Of a stretch of DNA of 16,956 nt, positions 7,404-14,884 are shown piece after piece. The notes under the pieces are model-generated. The model was not told the DNA's origin. It saw nothing but the letters and a program-made list of their open reading frames with translations, and did not search any database. The stretch lies in assembly GCA_017628435.1 (NCBI GenBank), contig JAGBZE010000131.1, positions 1 to 16,956 of the forward strand, given 5' to 3'. The first letter of the stretch is position 1. Each line of letters starts with the position of its first letter. The translations under genes and the position numbers were made by a program. Source of the DNA: Akkermansia sp. GTDB taxonomy: Bacteria > Verrucomicrobiota > Verrucomicrobiia > Verrucomicrobiales > Akkermansiaceae.

Positions 7404-10400
7404 ATGAAAATAAATCGAGCGCTTGCGTTGTTGATATCCTGTCTGGTTGCGTTGGAGGAGAAGACGGTGGCTTCACAGGTATCGGTTGATGGGCAGTTTG
7501 TGCAGCTTGTTGATGATAAGTCGGCCGCGGGGGTATACGAGCACCTTCTGGAGCGCGTGGATACCGGCACGCAGGGAGGCACACTGAATGTGTACTACAA
7601 CGGGTTGGATGCAGCAGCAGCAAGTTATACAGATATATTGCATGTGGTCGGAAATGGGGATTTAGTATTAGAGGGCACATCGACCAATACTTTGCAATTG
7701 TTCAGGCTTGCAGATGGGGCTGCAGATGACTTTGAGGGGAATCTGACCATATGCAATTACAGCGCAGCGTGGGATGGAGACGGACGGTATGATAATGCCG
7801 TGATTCTGGAGTCCGGAGGAATGAATATGAAGGGGAGTCTGACTCTGGATGTGGCTGGGTATTGCGCGGAGGATTGTCTCTTTGTGGTGGCGTTCGGGGT
7901 GAATGGAGATGTATGTGTAGGTGGGCTGGATGCCCCGGAGTACATTGCCCCCGCCGCTTATCTGTACAGCGGAAACCTCAAGGAAGATACAACCAGCATG
8001 GAGCATTCATGTGGTCTGGCTTTTTATATTGCCCGGAAGAATCATACCCTTACCATTGATGCTGCCGGGCGTCACTCTTTTTATGGAGATATTCTGGGGC
8101 CGCTCACAGTAGTTAAGAAAGGAGCAGGAACCCAGAGTTTTGTCGGCGCGCTGGATTCCGGCTGTTCTTTTCGTGTGCTGGGTGGTGTGCTGAATTTGAT
8201 ATCCGATGCGGAATTGACCACGATTGAGGTGAATAATGCCACGCTGAATTACACGGGAAGTCTTGCTGTTCAGGAGTTGACGCTGGAAAGCGGTACATTG
8301 ACTGTGAGTGGTAATCTGAGCACGGGAGAAGCTTGCTTCAGCGGCTCGAACTCGGTATCCGCCCGTGCTGTGGCCGTCAGTTGGGAGCTGCAGCTGAACG
8401 ATATCAACCGCCAGTCTGCTTTGCTGTCTCTATCTGATTCCTCAGAGGTCACCTTGCAGAGCCTTGATGTTGTGTACTGCCGGGAGGACATGCTGCGCGG
8501 CTGGTACTGCCTGGTGGAAAACAGTGCAGGTCTGCAAGTGAATCAGGTGCTGGCTAATGGTGATGCCATGTGTACGGAATCCCGCGGCGGGGATATGTGG
8601 GGCTACGTGGCAGATGGATGGCGCACATTACCCCGAACAGAATCTGCAAGCCTGGTGTGGCTTCCTGAAAGTGGGAATTGGATCGCAGGCTCGGGCCATG
8701 TGGAGCTGAGTTGGGCAGGGCCGGATACCAACAGTAATTTCCTGGCGGGCGATGAAGTATGTATCACTCATCCGGCAGAGATTAACCTGGTGGGTGAACT
8801 TCTGCCGGGTAGGGTTGTGGTAGGTAATGCAGATGGAGTGGTCTCTATGAAGGGTACTGGTTGTATTTCCGGTGCCGCAGAACTGGAGAAGTCAGGCGCA
8901 GGAGAGCTTGTTGTTGCCACGGCGAATGACTACACCGGGGGCTCGACTCTGACAGGTGGCACACTCACCACGCTGCATTCATCTGCACTGGGGAGTGGCG
9001 ATGTTACGCTGCGTGGCGGTGTGCTTAATCTGGCTGGCAGAATTGTGGAGAATGCTATCCGGGTGCAGGGAGATGTTGCCATTGTGGATGGCAATCAGTA
9101 CCAGGGGAAACTGGCCCTGGAGTCTGGTGTCCTGAGTGGTGGTTCTCTTCGTCTGGCTGAGGTCGCGTTGTTGAAAGGTGGAACGGTGGATATGGAGCTG
9201 ACCGGAACCGGTGGTATTCAGGTGCAGGGTGAAGTGAAGCTGTGTAAGGCATCGAGTTACACCGGAAACTCTGTTGTATCGTCTGGCTGTCTCACCATTG
9301 AGCATGCCCGGGCTTTGGGCGAGGGATCTGTTGTCATGCAGGGAGGACGGCTGGAGCTGGGGAATCTGGCGATTGCTAATTCCATTCAGGTGCGAGGCGA
9401 TGCCATCTTGTCCCATGCCGGAAACTACACTGGATGCATCGATCTGCAGAGCGGGAGCCTGCGCCTGGATGCTGTGGGTTCTGCTCGGATTATTTGTAGT
9501 GGCAATGCAGAGTTGAGGGCAGAAGATGTGCTTCACCTTTCTCGTCAGATTTCTAATTCCGGCACTTTGAGCCTGGAGGGTGTCTTTGACCTGACAGCTC
9601 TTGCCGTGAGCCGGAATGCGGAGTTGGTGGATGTATATGGCAATGCGGGTGGAAACAGTGGCTTTCAGCGTGATGCCGGCACTTTTATAGAATTGACAAA
9701 TGGATGCGGCAGCATTGGTGGCTCGGCCACTTTCCTGTTCCGCGGAAGTGCGGTGGAGCTGGGTGCTGACGGCCGCTGTGAAATAGGGGCAGGGGTGCAT
9801 TATGGGCAGTACCATGTGGGGGCAGAGCACAGTGTATCTGTCAGCACCATTCGGTCGATAGCCGGCAATGCTTTGCAGAGTATCACCATGAGTGGCGGAA
9901 GACTCCTGGTGGATGAAAGTGCGCGGGTTGCGTCTACCGGTGGCGAACTTGTTCTGACCAGTGGTGAATTGAGCGGGAGTTGCAGTAATTGTGCCCTTAC
10001 AGCCACAGGCGGTTTGCTCAATACCTCGTTCAGTGGAGAGAATCGGGTGAGTGGTACTGCGTCTGTCCGGCTTGCCGGGATAATCAGTAATACCGGAAAT
10101 CTGACGCTGCTGGGTGAGTTTGATGCATCTGCTCTTCCGTTGCAGGAAGATGAGGCAACTCGCATAGGTGGCTCCAGTCCGGCCAGTGGTTATGCGCAGA
10201 GCTCTGCCTGCAGCCTGCAGGTGGTGCGTGGAGGCAGTGTATCCGCCGGGGCTGTTATGCTGCATGGGGAGCATCGCCTGGTTCTGGGTGCGGATGGTTA
10301 TGCCGTTTCCGGTGGCGAGGTGGATTATAGCGAGTATGTGCTCACGGGGTCAGATACAGCTCGGTATAGCGAAATATGCCAGCCTGGGCTGGAACGTATT

Positions 10401-12842
10401 GAGATGACAGGTGGAGTCCTCGTGGTGGATGCGGACACCGATGCGGTAACATCATCGGCTGGTACGGTGATTCTGGAAAATGGTTCATTGGGTGGCAATA
10501 TCTGCGGTAGTGCCTGCATTCGTGTGACCGGGACGGGTGCGTTGACTGGCGCTAATACGCATAATGGGGGTGTTGTGCTGGAGGATGGCGTTCTTACTAT
10601 TTCCTCTGCCGAGGCGCTGGGAAGTGGTGGTATCTGCAGCAGCGGAAACAGCAGCCTCTGTATTGAGGGGTTCACGCTGGCGCTGGTAAACCCTATAGAG
10701 AATAGCGGGTGTCTCAGACTGAGCGGGTGTGTGGATGCCACTGCTCTGGCGCAATACCACGCGGCTACCATGGTGGATGCCTATGGTAATCTGGGTGGTG
10801 CGAGCGGCTTCATGCAGGATGCCGGGTGTGAGGTGAACTTGCTGACAGGTGGCACACTTGATGCGCATGATGCCACCATTCTGCTGCACGGCTTGAGTAT
10901 TACGCCTGACTCCAGTGGCCATGCCGGTCTCCCCGGCATGTTGCATACCGATGTCTATACGGTTACGGGAGAGCACTGTGTGAGTGTTTCTGCTATTGCG
11001 ACGGCTGCGGGGCAGGGCGTGCCGGAAATCAGGATGGATTCCGGTATCCTGGTGGTGGATAAGAATGTGGATACCCTGCAGGTAAGCGGTGGCCTGGTGC
11101 AGATTCAGAGTGCCTGGGTGGGTGGTAACATTGGTGGCAATGCCCGGGTTGAGATTCTGGGGGATGCTGTGCTTCGCTCTGCTAACAGCTACAGTGGCGG
11201 AACTACGGTTGCGGCCGGTAGTCTTCAGGTGCAACATGCTCAGGCACTCGGCTCCGGTATGGTGTATCTGGGTAGTAAGGGGCGTGGGATGGCACCTTTG
11301 CTCGATCTGAAAAATCTGGCGGTTGAGAATCACCTGGAACTGGTGGGAAATAGTGAGTTGCGCGGCTTAGAAAAGTTCTCCGGTTCTATTACTATGAAGG
11401 AAGGTGCTGAGGTGACTATTCAGAAGGGCGAGGTGTTGAATCTGAGCACCGGACAGACCCTTACACTGGCACCCGGTGGCAACACGATTCATGGGCACGT
11501 TAATCTGGATGGTGGTACCATAGTTATTACAGGCGGTGCACTCACCTTGAATGGCGTAGCGAATTTCAGCAAGCCCACCACCCTTGATTTGAGTAATTGG
11601 GATGCCTCCTCAGGTGTCGTGGTTGTGTTGGATTTTCCATCGGCGTATGATGAGGAGCTGCTGGAGCTCGTGCTTCCGGATGGACTTGCGGACGGGGATG
11701 TGAGTTTCGATCCTCAGACCGGAGCGTTGCATGTGAATATGAATGACGGCGCAGATTCCGGGAGTGGTATTTCGTTGGCTCCTATGCTGAACCGCAATCA
11801 GCGTGCAGCCTATGAGGCTCTACGCCTCATAGACCCTGCTCAAACCTCTGGTGAGCTGGCCGTGCTGGCGGAGACGGTGGCTGCCTCGGCAGATGTGGAT
11901 GCCATGCGTGAGTTGATGGATCGTGTGAATGGTGCCGGGTACACATCGCTGCTCAATAGTGTGGTGGATGATGCATTGTCCTACCTGGAGCAATTGCATG
12001 CCGCTGCAGGTACTGCACAACGCCTTCCGGGAGAGCATGGCACGGCCGTGGCCATTCATGCTTATAATCAGACAGGTTCAGTGTCGGGTACTCCCGGTTA
12101 TGATTACAGCAGCTGGGGTGGCCGGCTGATGGTGGAGCATCAGGTAAGGAAAAAGCTGTGTCTGGGTGTTGCAATGGGGAATGGTGCGGCGCGTATTACT
12201 CCTGATGGCGATGAGACGCACACCGACACGGTTACGCATCTGGATGCCTATGCGCTGTATGCGGACGCCGGTTGGCGCTTCCTGTTCTCTGCCGGTGTGG
12301 GGATGCATGAATTTTCCATGGCTCGCCGCCTGCAGGATGGAACCTCCGCCGAGGTGGCGCCTGTGTCTGGCTGCTCGATTAATTTCGGAGTGCAGGTGTC
12401 TCGTGCTATCCCGCTGAATGCGCAGTCTGTGTTACAGCCCTGTCTGGCCATTCAGACTGTGACTGCTGCGGTGGATTCCTATCATGAATCCGGCAGTACG
12501 GCATCTTTGTATGCGGACGCGCAGCGTGCTGATCTGGCTGAGGTTGCTCTCGGACTGCGCTATGAGACGAAATGCTGTGAATCTCTGCTGCTGGGGGTGC
12601 ACGGTGCATTGACTGCCATCGTGGGTGATACGGAATCTGAACTGGAACTTCATTTTGCGGATGCTCCGGCACAGTCATTTCGTGTGTATGGCGCGGAAAG
12701 GCAGGTAATCGGGTACCGTTTCGGTGCTTCTCTTTCCCTGCCGTTGGGTGAGGATTGTATGCTCCATTCATCGGTTACAGGGCGTATGCAGGGGCATGCC
12801 CAGATGATTGATTCGCAGCTGGGTATCGTGCTTTATTTCTGA
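7404..12842 (+). CDS. Giant type V autotransporter with beta-strand repeats
   Basis: This 1812-residue protein is predicted to be a surface-exposed autotransporter. A short signal peptide covers about residues 1-23. Residues 24-410 form an N-terminal region I do not recognise. From about 414 the passenger shows the usual opening of autotransporter-associated beta-strand proteins (SGNW, later FLAGD). Such repeats lie at about 496-541, 614-652, 1049-1080 and 1258-1290, each with a pattern like NxYTGGSTLxGGTL and ALGSG. Three diverged copies of a larger unit begin at 716, 894 and 1098. A mostly helical linker (about 1461-1540) precedes the outer-membrane barrel (about 1545-1812), which ends in QLGIVLYF with the C-terminal Phe of the outer-membrane beta-signal. 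The protein has 37 cysteines, many for this class. No catalytic domain is recognisable, so adhesion is only a guess. No Shine-Dalgarno sequence is evident. The gene is monocistronic, with its own promoter and terminator. Confidence 0.92.
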   Translation: MKINRALALLISCLVALEEKTVASQVSVDGQFVQLVDDKSAAGVYEHLLERVDTGTQGGTLNVYYNGLDAAAASYTDILHVVGNGDLVLEGTSTNTLQLFRLADGAADDFEGNLTICNYSAAWDGDGRYDNAVILESGGMNMKGSLTLDVAGYCAEDCLFVVAFGVNGDVCVGGLDAPEYIAPAAYLYSGNLKEDTTSMEHSCGLAFYIARKNHTLTIDAAGRHSFYGDILGPLTVVKKGAGTQSFVGALDSGCSFRVLGGVLNLISDAELTTIEVNNATLNYTGSLAVQELTLESGTLTVSGNLSTGEACFSGSNSVSARAVAVSWELQLNDINRQSALLSLSDSSEVTLQSLDVVYCREDMLRGWYCLVENSAGLQVNQVLANGDAMCTESRGGDMWGYVADGWRTLPRTESASLVWLPESGNWIAGSGHVELSWAGPDTNSNFLAGDEVCITHPAEINLVGELLPGRVVVGNADGVVSMKGTGCISGAAELEKSGAGELVVATANDYTGGSTLTGGTLTTLHSSALGSGDVTLRGGVLNLAGRIVENAIRVQGDVAIVDGNQYQGKLALESGVLSGGSLRLAEVALLKGGTVDMELTGTGGIQVQGEVKLCKASSYTGNSVVSSGCLTIEHARALGEGSVVMQGGRLELGNLAIANSIQVRGDAILSHAGNYTGCIDLQSGSLRLDAVGSARIICSGNAELRAEDVLHLSRQISNSGTLSLEGVFDLTALAVSRNAELVDVYGNAGGNSGFQRDAGTFIELTNGCGSIGGSATFLFRGSAVELGADGRCEIGAGVHYGQYHVGAEHSVSVSTIRSIAGNALQSITMSGGRLLVDESARVASTGGELVLTSGELSGSCSNCALTATGGLLNTSFSGENRVSGTASVRLAGIISNTGNLTLLGEFDASALPLQEDEATRIGGSSPASGYAQSSACSLQVVRGGSVSAGAVMLHGEHRLVLGADGYAVSGGEVDYSEYVLTGSDTARYSEICQPGLERIEMTGGVLVVDADTDAVTSSAGTVILENGSLGGNICGSACIRVTGTGALTGANTHNGGVVLEDGVLTISSAEALGSGGICSSGNSSLCIEGFTLALVNPIENSGCLRLSGCVDATALAQYHAATMVDAYGNLGGASGFMQDAGCEVNLLTGGTLDAHDATILLHGLSITPDSSGHAGLPGMLHTDVYTVTGEHCVSVSAIATAAGQGVPEIRMDSGILVVDKNVDTLQVSGGLVQIQSAWVGGNIGGNARVEILGDAVLRSANSYSGGTTVAAGSLQVQHAQALGSGMVYLGSKGRGMAPLLDLKNLAVENHLELVGNSELRGLEKFSGSITMKEGAEVTIQKGEVLNLSTGQTLTLAPGGNTIHGHVNLDGGTIVITGGALTLNGVANFSKPTTLDLSNWDASSGVVVVLDFPSAYDEELLELVLPDGLADGDVSFDPQTGALHVNMNDGADSGSGISLAPMLNRNQRAAYEALRLIDPAQTSGELAVLAETVAASADVDAMRELMDRVNGAGYTSLLNSVVDDALSYLEQLHAAAGTAQRLPGEHGTAVAIHAYNQTGSVSGTPGYDYSSWGGRLMVEHQVRKKLCLGVAMGNGAARITPDGDETHTDTVTHLDAYALYADAGWRFLFSAGVGMHEFSMARRLQDGTSAEVAPVSGCSINFGVQVSRAIPLNAQSVLQPCLAIQTVTAAVDSYHESGSTASLYADAQRADLAEVALGLRYETKCCESLLLGVHGALTAIVGDTESELELHFADAPAQSFRVYGAERQVIGYRFGASLSLPLGEDCMLHSSVTGRMQGHAQMIDSQLGIVLYF
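9549..11190 (+). repeat. Three diverged copies of a passenger repeat unit inside the autotransporter gene
   Basis: Protein segments beginning at residues 716 (ISNSG), 894 (ISNTG) and 1098 (IENSG) share an ordered series of blocks: a short L-x-G-x-F/V-D-A/L-T/S-AL strand, then YGNxGGxSGFxxDAG in copies 1 and 3, then a VSVSxI or equivalent segment, then GG-x-L-V-V-D. Copy 2 is the most diverged and lacks the YGN block. Unit lengths are about 178 and 204 residues. The DNA copies are well diverged, so recombination between them is unlikely to be frequent now. Confidence 0.6.
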
Positions 12843-12857
12843 TGATGAGACCAGTAA

Positions 12858-12905
12858 AAAGTTGCCCGCGCGGCCTTTTGGTGAACCGCGCGGGCAACTT
12901 TACTT
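12858..12905 (+). terminator. Long-stem terminator of the autotransporter gene
   Basis: A perfect 16-bp inverted repeat, AAAGTTGCCCGCGCGG (12858-12873) and its complement (12886-12901), has a 12-nt loop. It begins 15 bp after the autotransporter stop. The downstream tract (CTTTACTTACT) is only moderately T-rich, but the GC-rich stem is very strong. Confidence 0.85.
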
Positions 12906-13063
12906 ACTACCTTATGAAACTCAACCGAACCTCTGTTGCTGCTCCGGTAGCTTTCTCCTTCTGCCGGGGCCTGTGAGTTGGCTGATGCAGACTTGATGCC
13001 CGGGCGGGTACCTTTGTTCAAAGAAATTCCGGTATGTATTGATTTTCTGGCATGCTACGGCAT

Positions 13064-13092
13064 TGACAATATATTTTAAGGGGAGTACAATC
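13064..13092 (+). promoter_or_regulatory. kbl: Sigma-70 promoter of kbl
   Basis: TTGACA (13064-13069) and TACAAT (13087-13092) are separated by 17 bp, a near-consensus promoter. The predicted transcription start near 13099 leaves a leader of only about 14 nt before the ATG at 13113. That leader contains CTTTTTTCACC and no Shine-Dalgarno motif. Confidence 0.88.
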
Positions 13093-13112
13093 CCGCCGAA
13101 ACTTTTTTCACC

Positions 13113-14312
13113 ATGTACAATCCCGAATTCAAGAACCGTCTGGTGAGCGACCTGGAAGGCCTTAAGGCCGCCGGTCTGTTCAAGCAGGAACGCTATATCG
13201 ACACTCAGCAGTACTCCGAAGTGGGGCTCAAGGATGGCAGCCAGGTCATCAACATGTGCGCCAATAACTACCTGGGCCTGGCCAACAGTCCGGTGCTTAT
13301 GAAGGCTGCCAAGGATGCCATTGACCGCTGGGGTTATGGTATGGCTTCCGTTCGCTTTATCTGCGGTACTCAGACTCTGCACCAGCAGCTCGAGGAGCGC
13401 CTCAGCGCCTTCCTCGGCACCGAGGATACCATCCTCTTCGGTTCCTGCTTCGATGCTAACGGCGGTCTGTTCGAAGGTCTGCTGGGTAAGGAAGATGCCA
13501 TCATCTCCGACTCCCTGAACCACGCTTCCATCATTGACGGTGTGCGCCTCTGCAAGGCTGCTCGTTACCGCTATGCCAACAACGATATGGCTGACCTGGA
13601 GGCCAAGCTGCAGGAAGCCAAGGCCGCCGGTGCCCGCACCATCCTTATCTCCACGGACGGCGTGTTCTCCATGGACGGTATCGTGGCCAGTCTGGACAAG
13701 ATTCATGAGCTTGCCGAGAAGTACGGTGCATTGGTGCACTTCGACGAATCCCACGCCACGGGCGTGCTGGGCAAGCGTGGTCGCGGTACGCACGAGCACT
13801 GCGGTCTCTTCGGTAAGGTAGACATCACCTCCGGTACCTTCGGTAAGGCTCTGGGTGGTGCTTCCGGTGGTTATATTTCCGCTAAGAAGGAAATTGTGGA
13901 CATGCTGCGCCAGAAGGCCCGCCCCTACCTCTTCTCCAACAGCGTGATGCCCGCCATCGCCGCCACCACCATCAAGGTGCTCGATATCCTCGAGGAATCC
14001 ACCGAGCTTGTGGAGCGCGTGCAGAGCAACGCCGCCTACTTCCGCAAGGGTATGGAGGAATGCGGTTTCACCCTCGCCGGTGCTGGTCACGCCATTGTGC
14101 CGGTGATGATTGGTGATGCTGCTCTTTCCCAGCGCATGAGCAATCGCCTGCTCGAGCTCGGCGTGTACGCCATGGGCTTCTTCTACCCCGTGGTGCCCAA
14201 GGAACAGGCTCGTATCCGCACGCAGATTTCCGCTGCTCATACCACTGAGCAGCTCGACCGTGCCATTGCTGCCTTCGCTAAGGCTGGTCAGGAGCTCGGC
14301 CTCATCAAGTAA
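13113..14312 (+). CDS. kbl: Glycine C-acetyltransferase (2-amino-3-ketobutyrate CoA ligase)
   Basis: This 399-residue PLP enzyme of the alpha-oxoamine synthase family interconverts 2-amino-3-ketobutyrate plus CoA with glycine plus acetyl-CoA, the second step of threonine degradation through threonine dehydrogenase. Length and sequence match E. coli Kbl (398) almost throughout. Examples are [13 protein letters not shown] near 46-58, SVRFICGTQ near 79-87, [18 protein letters not shown] near 132-149, DESHATG from Asp211, and the PLP lysine Lys245 in [16 protein letters not shown]. These long matches separate it from BioF, ALAS and serine palmitoyltransferase. The gene has its own strong promoter and terminator. 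The threonine dehydrogenase gene tdh, often its operon partner, is not next to it on either side here. Every lysine codon I read in the gene is AAG, and other codons look strongly biased, suggesting high expression. Confidence 0.96.
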   Translation: MYNPEFKNRLVSDLEGLKAAGLFKQERYIDTQQYSEVGLKDGSQVINMCANNYLGLANSPVLMKAAKDAIDRWGYGMASVRFICGTQTLHQQLEERLSAFLGTEDTILFGSCFDANGGLFEGLLGKEDAIISDSLNHASIIDGVRLCKAARYRYANNDMADLEAKLQEAKAAGARTILISTDGVFSMDGIVASLDKIHELAEKYGALVHFDESHATGVLGKRGRGTHEHCGLFGKVDITSGTFGKALGGASGGYISAKKEIVDMLRQKARPYLFSNSVMPAIAATTIKVLDILEESTELVERVQSNAAYFRKGMEECGFTLAGAGHAIVPVMIGDAALSQRMSNRLLELGVYAMGFFYPVVPKEQARIRTQISAAHTTEQLDRAIAAFAKAGQELGLIK

Positions 14313-14332
14313 AGTCGGGCTTGATTATTTTC

Positions 14333-14375
14333 AAATCCCCTGCCTCGGCGTGTCCCGGGGCAGGGGATTTTTTTT
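14333..14375 (+). terminator. Rho-independent terminator of kbl
   Basis: AAATCCCCTGCC (14333-14344) and GGCAGGGGATTT (14359-14370) form a perfect 12-bp stem with a 14-nt loop, and the run of eight T (14368-14375) completes a classical terminator. The left end of the inverted-repeat element begins directly in this T-run. Confidence 0.92.
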
Positions 14376-14414
14376 CCACATGTGTCCCAAAGTTTTCGAT
14401 TGTGATTTGGAGGC

Positions 14415-14566
14415 GAGCGCAGCGAGCGGAAAAATGAGCCCGCAGGGCGGCACTTTTCGTAGCCCGGGGCGTACCTGTGAGGGCGTAGCAAGCGAGCGAA
14501 GCGAGACGCGAAGCCCCAAGCCCCGGGATAAACAGATAAAGATATCAGAACCCCGAGCGAAGCGAA
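14415..14566 (+). repeat. Three direct copies of a GAGCGnAGCGA 12-mer
   Basis: GAGCGCAGCGAG (14415-14426), GAGCGAAGCGAG (14494-14505) and GAGCGAAGCGAA (14555-14566) are near-identical direct copies inside the left half of the inverted-repeat element. Spacing is irregular (79 and 61 bp), so this is not a CRISPR array. The look is that of REP-type repeat cores. Confidence 0.6.
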
Positions 14567-14685
14567 GTGGGTGGCAGATTACCAATGCACTGTGTTCTAA
14601 TAAACTGCGTTAAAACAATATCTTTACCCTGCGTATTCTGTCACCCCGCCAGGCGGCGGGGTTCCGGTTCCTTTATTCTTACATT

Positions 14686-14705
14686 CCCGGGGCTTACGCC
14701 CCGGG
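14686..14705. repeat. Compact GC-rich hairpin in the right arm of the element
   Basis: CCCGGGGC (14686-14693) and GCCCCGGG (14698-14705) form a perfect 8-bp stem with a TTAC loop. The same sequence appears inverted in the left arm, split by an insertion of about 45 nt (14474-14518). It is a typical REP-like hairpin. Confidence 0.7.
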
Positions 14706-14833
14706 CTACGGAAAGTTCCGCCCTTACGGGCTCAAACTTCCGCGCACTACGTGCGCCTGAATAGGGAGATAAATCACAATCTATCGAAAACTTTGGGACA
14801 CATGTGGATTTTTTCATAATGAAGTATTTTACG

Positions 14834-14863
14834 TTGGCATAGTGGTGGGCTTTGTGGTAAACT
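14834..14863 (+). promoter_or_regulatory. Candidate promoter of the Aas-like gene
   Basis: TTGGCA (14834-14839) and TAAACT (14858-14863) are separated by 18 bp, a weaker match than the other promoters here. Transcription from about 14870 would give a leader of about 15 nt with no Shine-Dalgarno motif. The promoter lies just outside the inverted-repeat element. Confidence 0.45.
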
Positions 14864-14884
14864 GGCCGCGCAACCAGTTGCATC

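Larger units (their letters stand above)
14375..14808. mobile_element. MITE-like or composite REP-type element with 26-bp terminal inverted repeats
   Basis: This stretch of about 434 bp holds no credible gene. Its ends are perfect 26-bp inverted repeats (14375-14400 and 14783-14808) beginning TCCACATGTGTCCCAAAG. After a 4-nt insertion on the right (14779-14782), pairing resumes for 8 bp (14401-14408 with 14771-14778). An inner inverted repeat of about 38 bp (14436-14473 with 14695-14733) shares GAGCCCG, AGGGCGG and CGTAGCCCGGGGCGTA. A third pair, TAAAGATAT, lies at 14537-14545 and 14618-14626. Compact hairpins lie at 14643-14662 and 14686-14705. Both flanks are T-runs (at least six T each side), compatible with a short target duplication. 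No transposase is present, so it would be mobilised in trans if mobile at all. A large structured RNA is the alternative reading. Confidence 0.65.

Noticed and set aside
7404..7442. Possible lipobox LISC (Cys13) in the autotransporter signal peptide
   Set aside because: The hydrophobic core before Cys13 is too short for a lipoprotein signal and the hydrophobic stretch continues after the Cys. Autotransporters are normally cleaved by signal peptidase I.
8979..10274. Minus-strand open frame of 431 codons within the autotransporter gene
   Set aside because: The sense strand carries an uninterrupted 1812-codon autotransporter; the antisense translation has no domain structure.
12921..14240. Minus-strand open frame of 439 codons antisense to kbl
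   Set aside because: kbl on the plus strand is unmistakable, and the antisense translation resembles no family and shows only low-complexity composition.
14415..14566. CRISPR-like direct repeats in the element
   Set aside because: Only three 12-bp copies with unequal spacing lie inside a larger inverted-repeat structure, and no cas genes are nearby.
14260..14613. Open frame overlapping the end of kbl and the inverted-repeat element
   Set aside because: It runs through the kbl terminator and REP-like repeats and gives a low-complexity translation without start signals.
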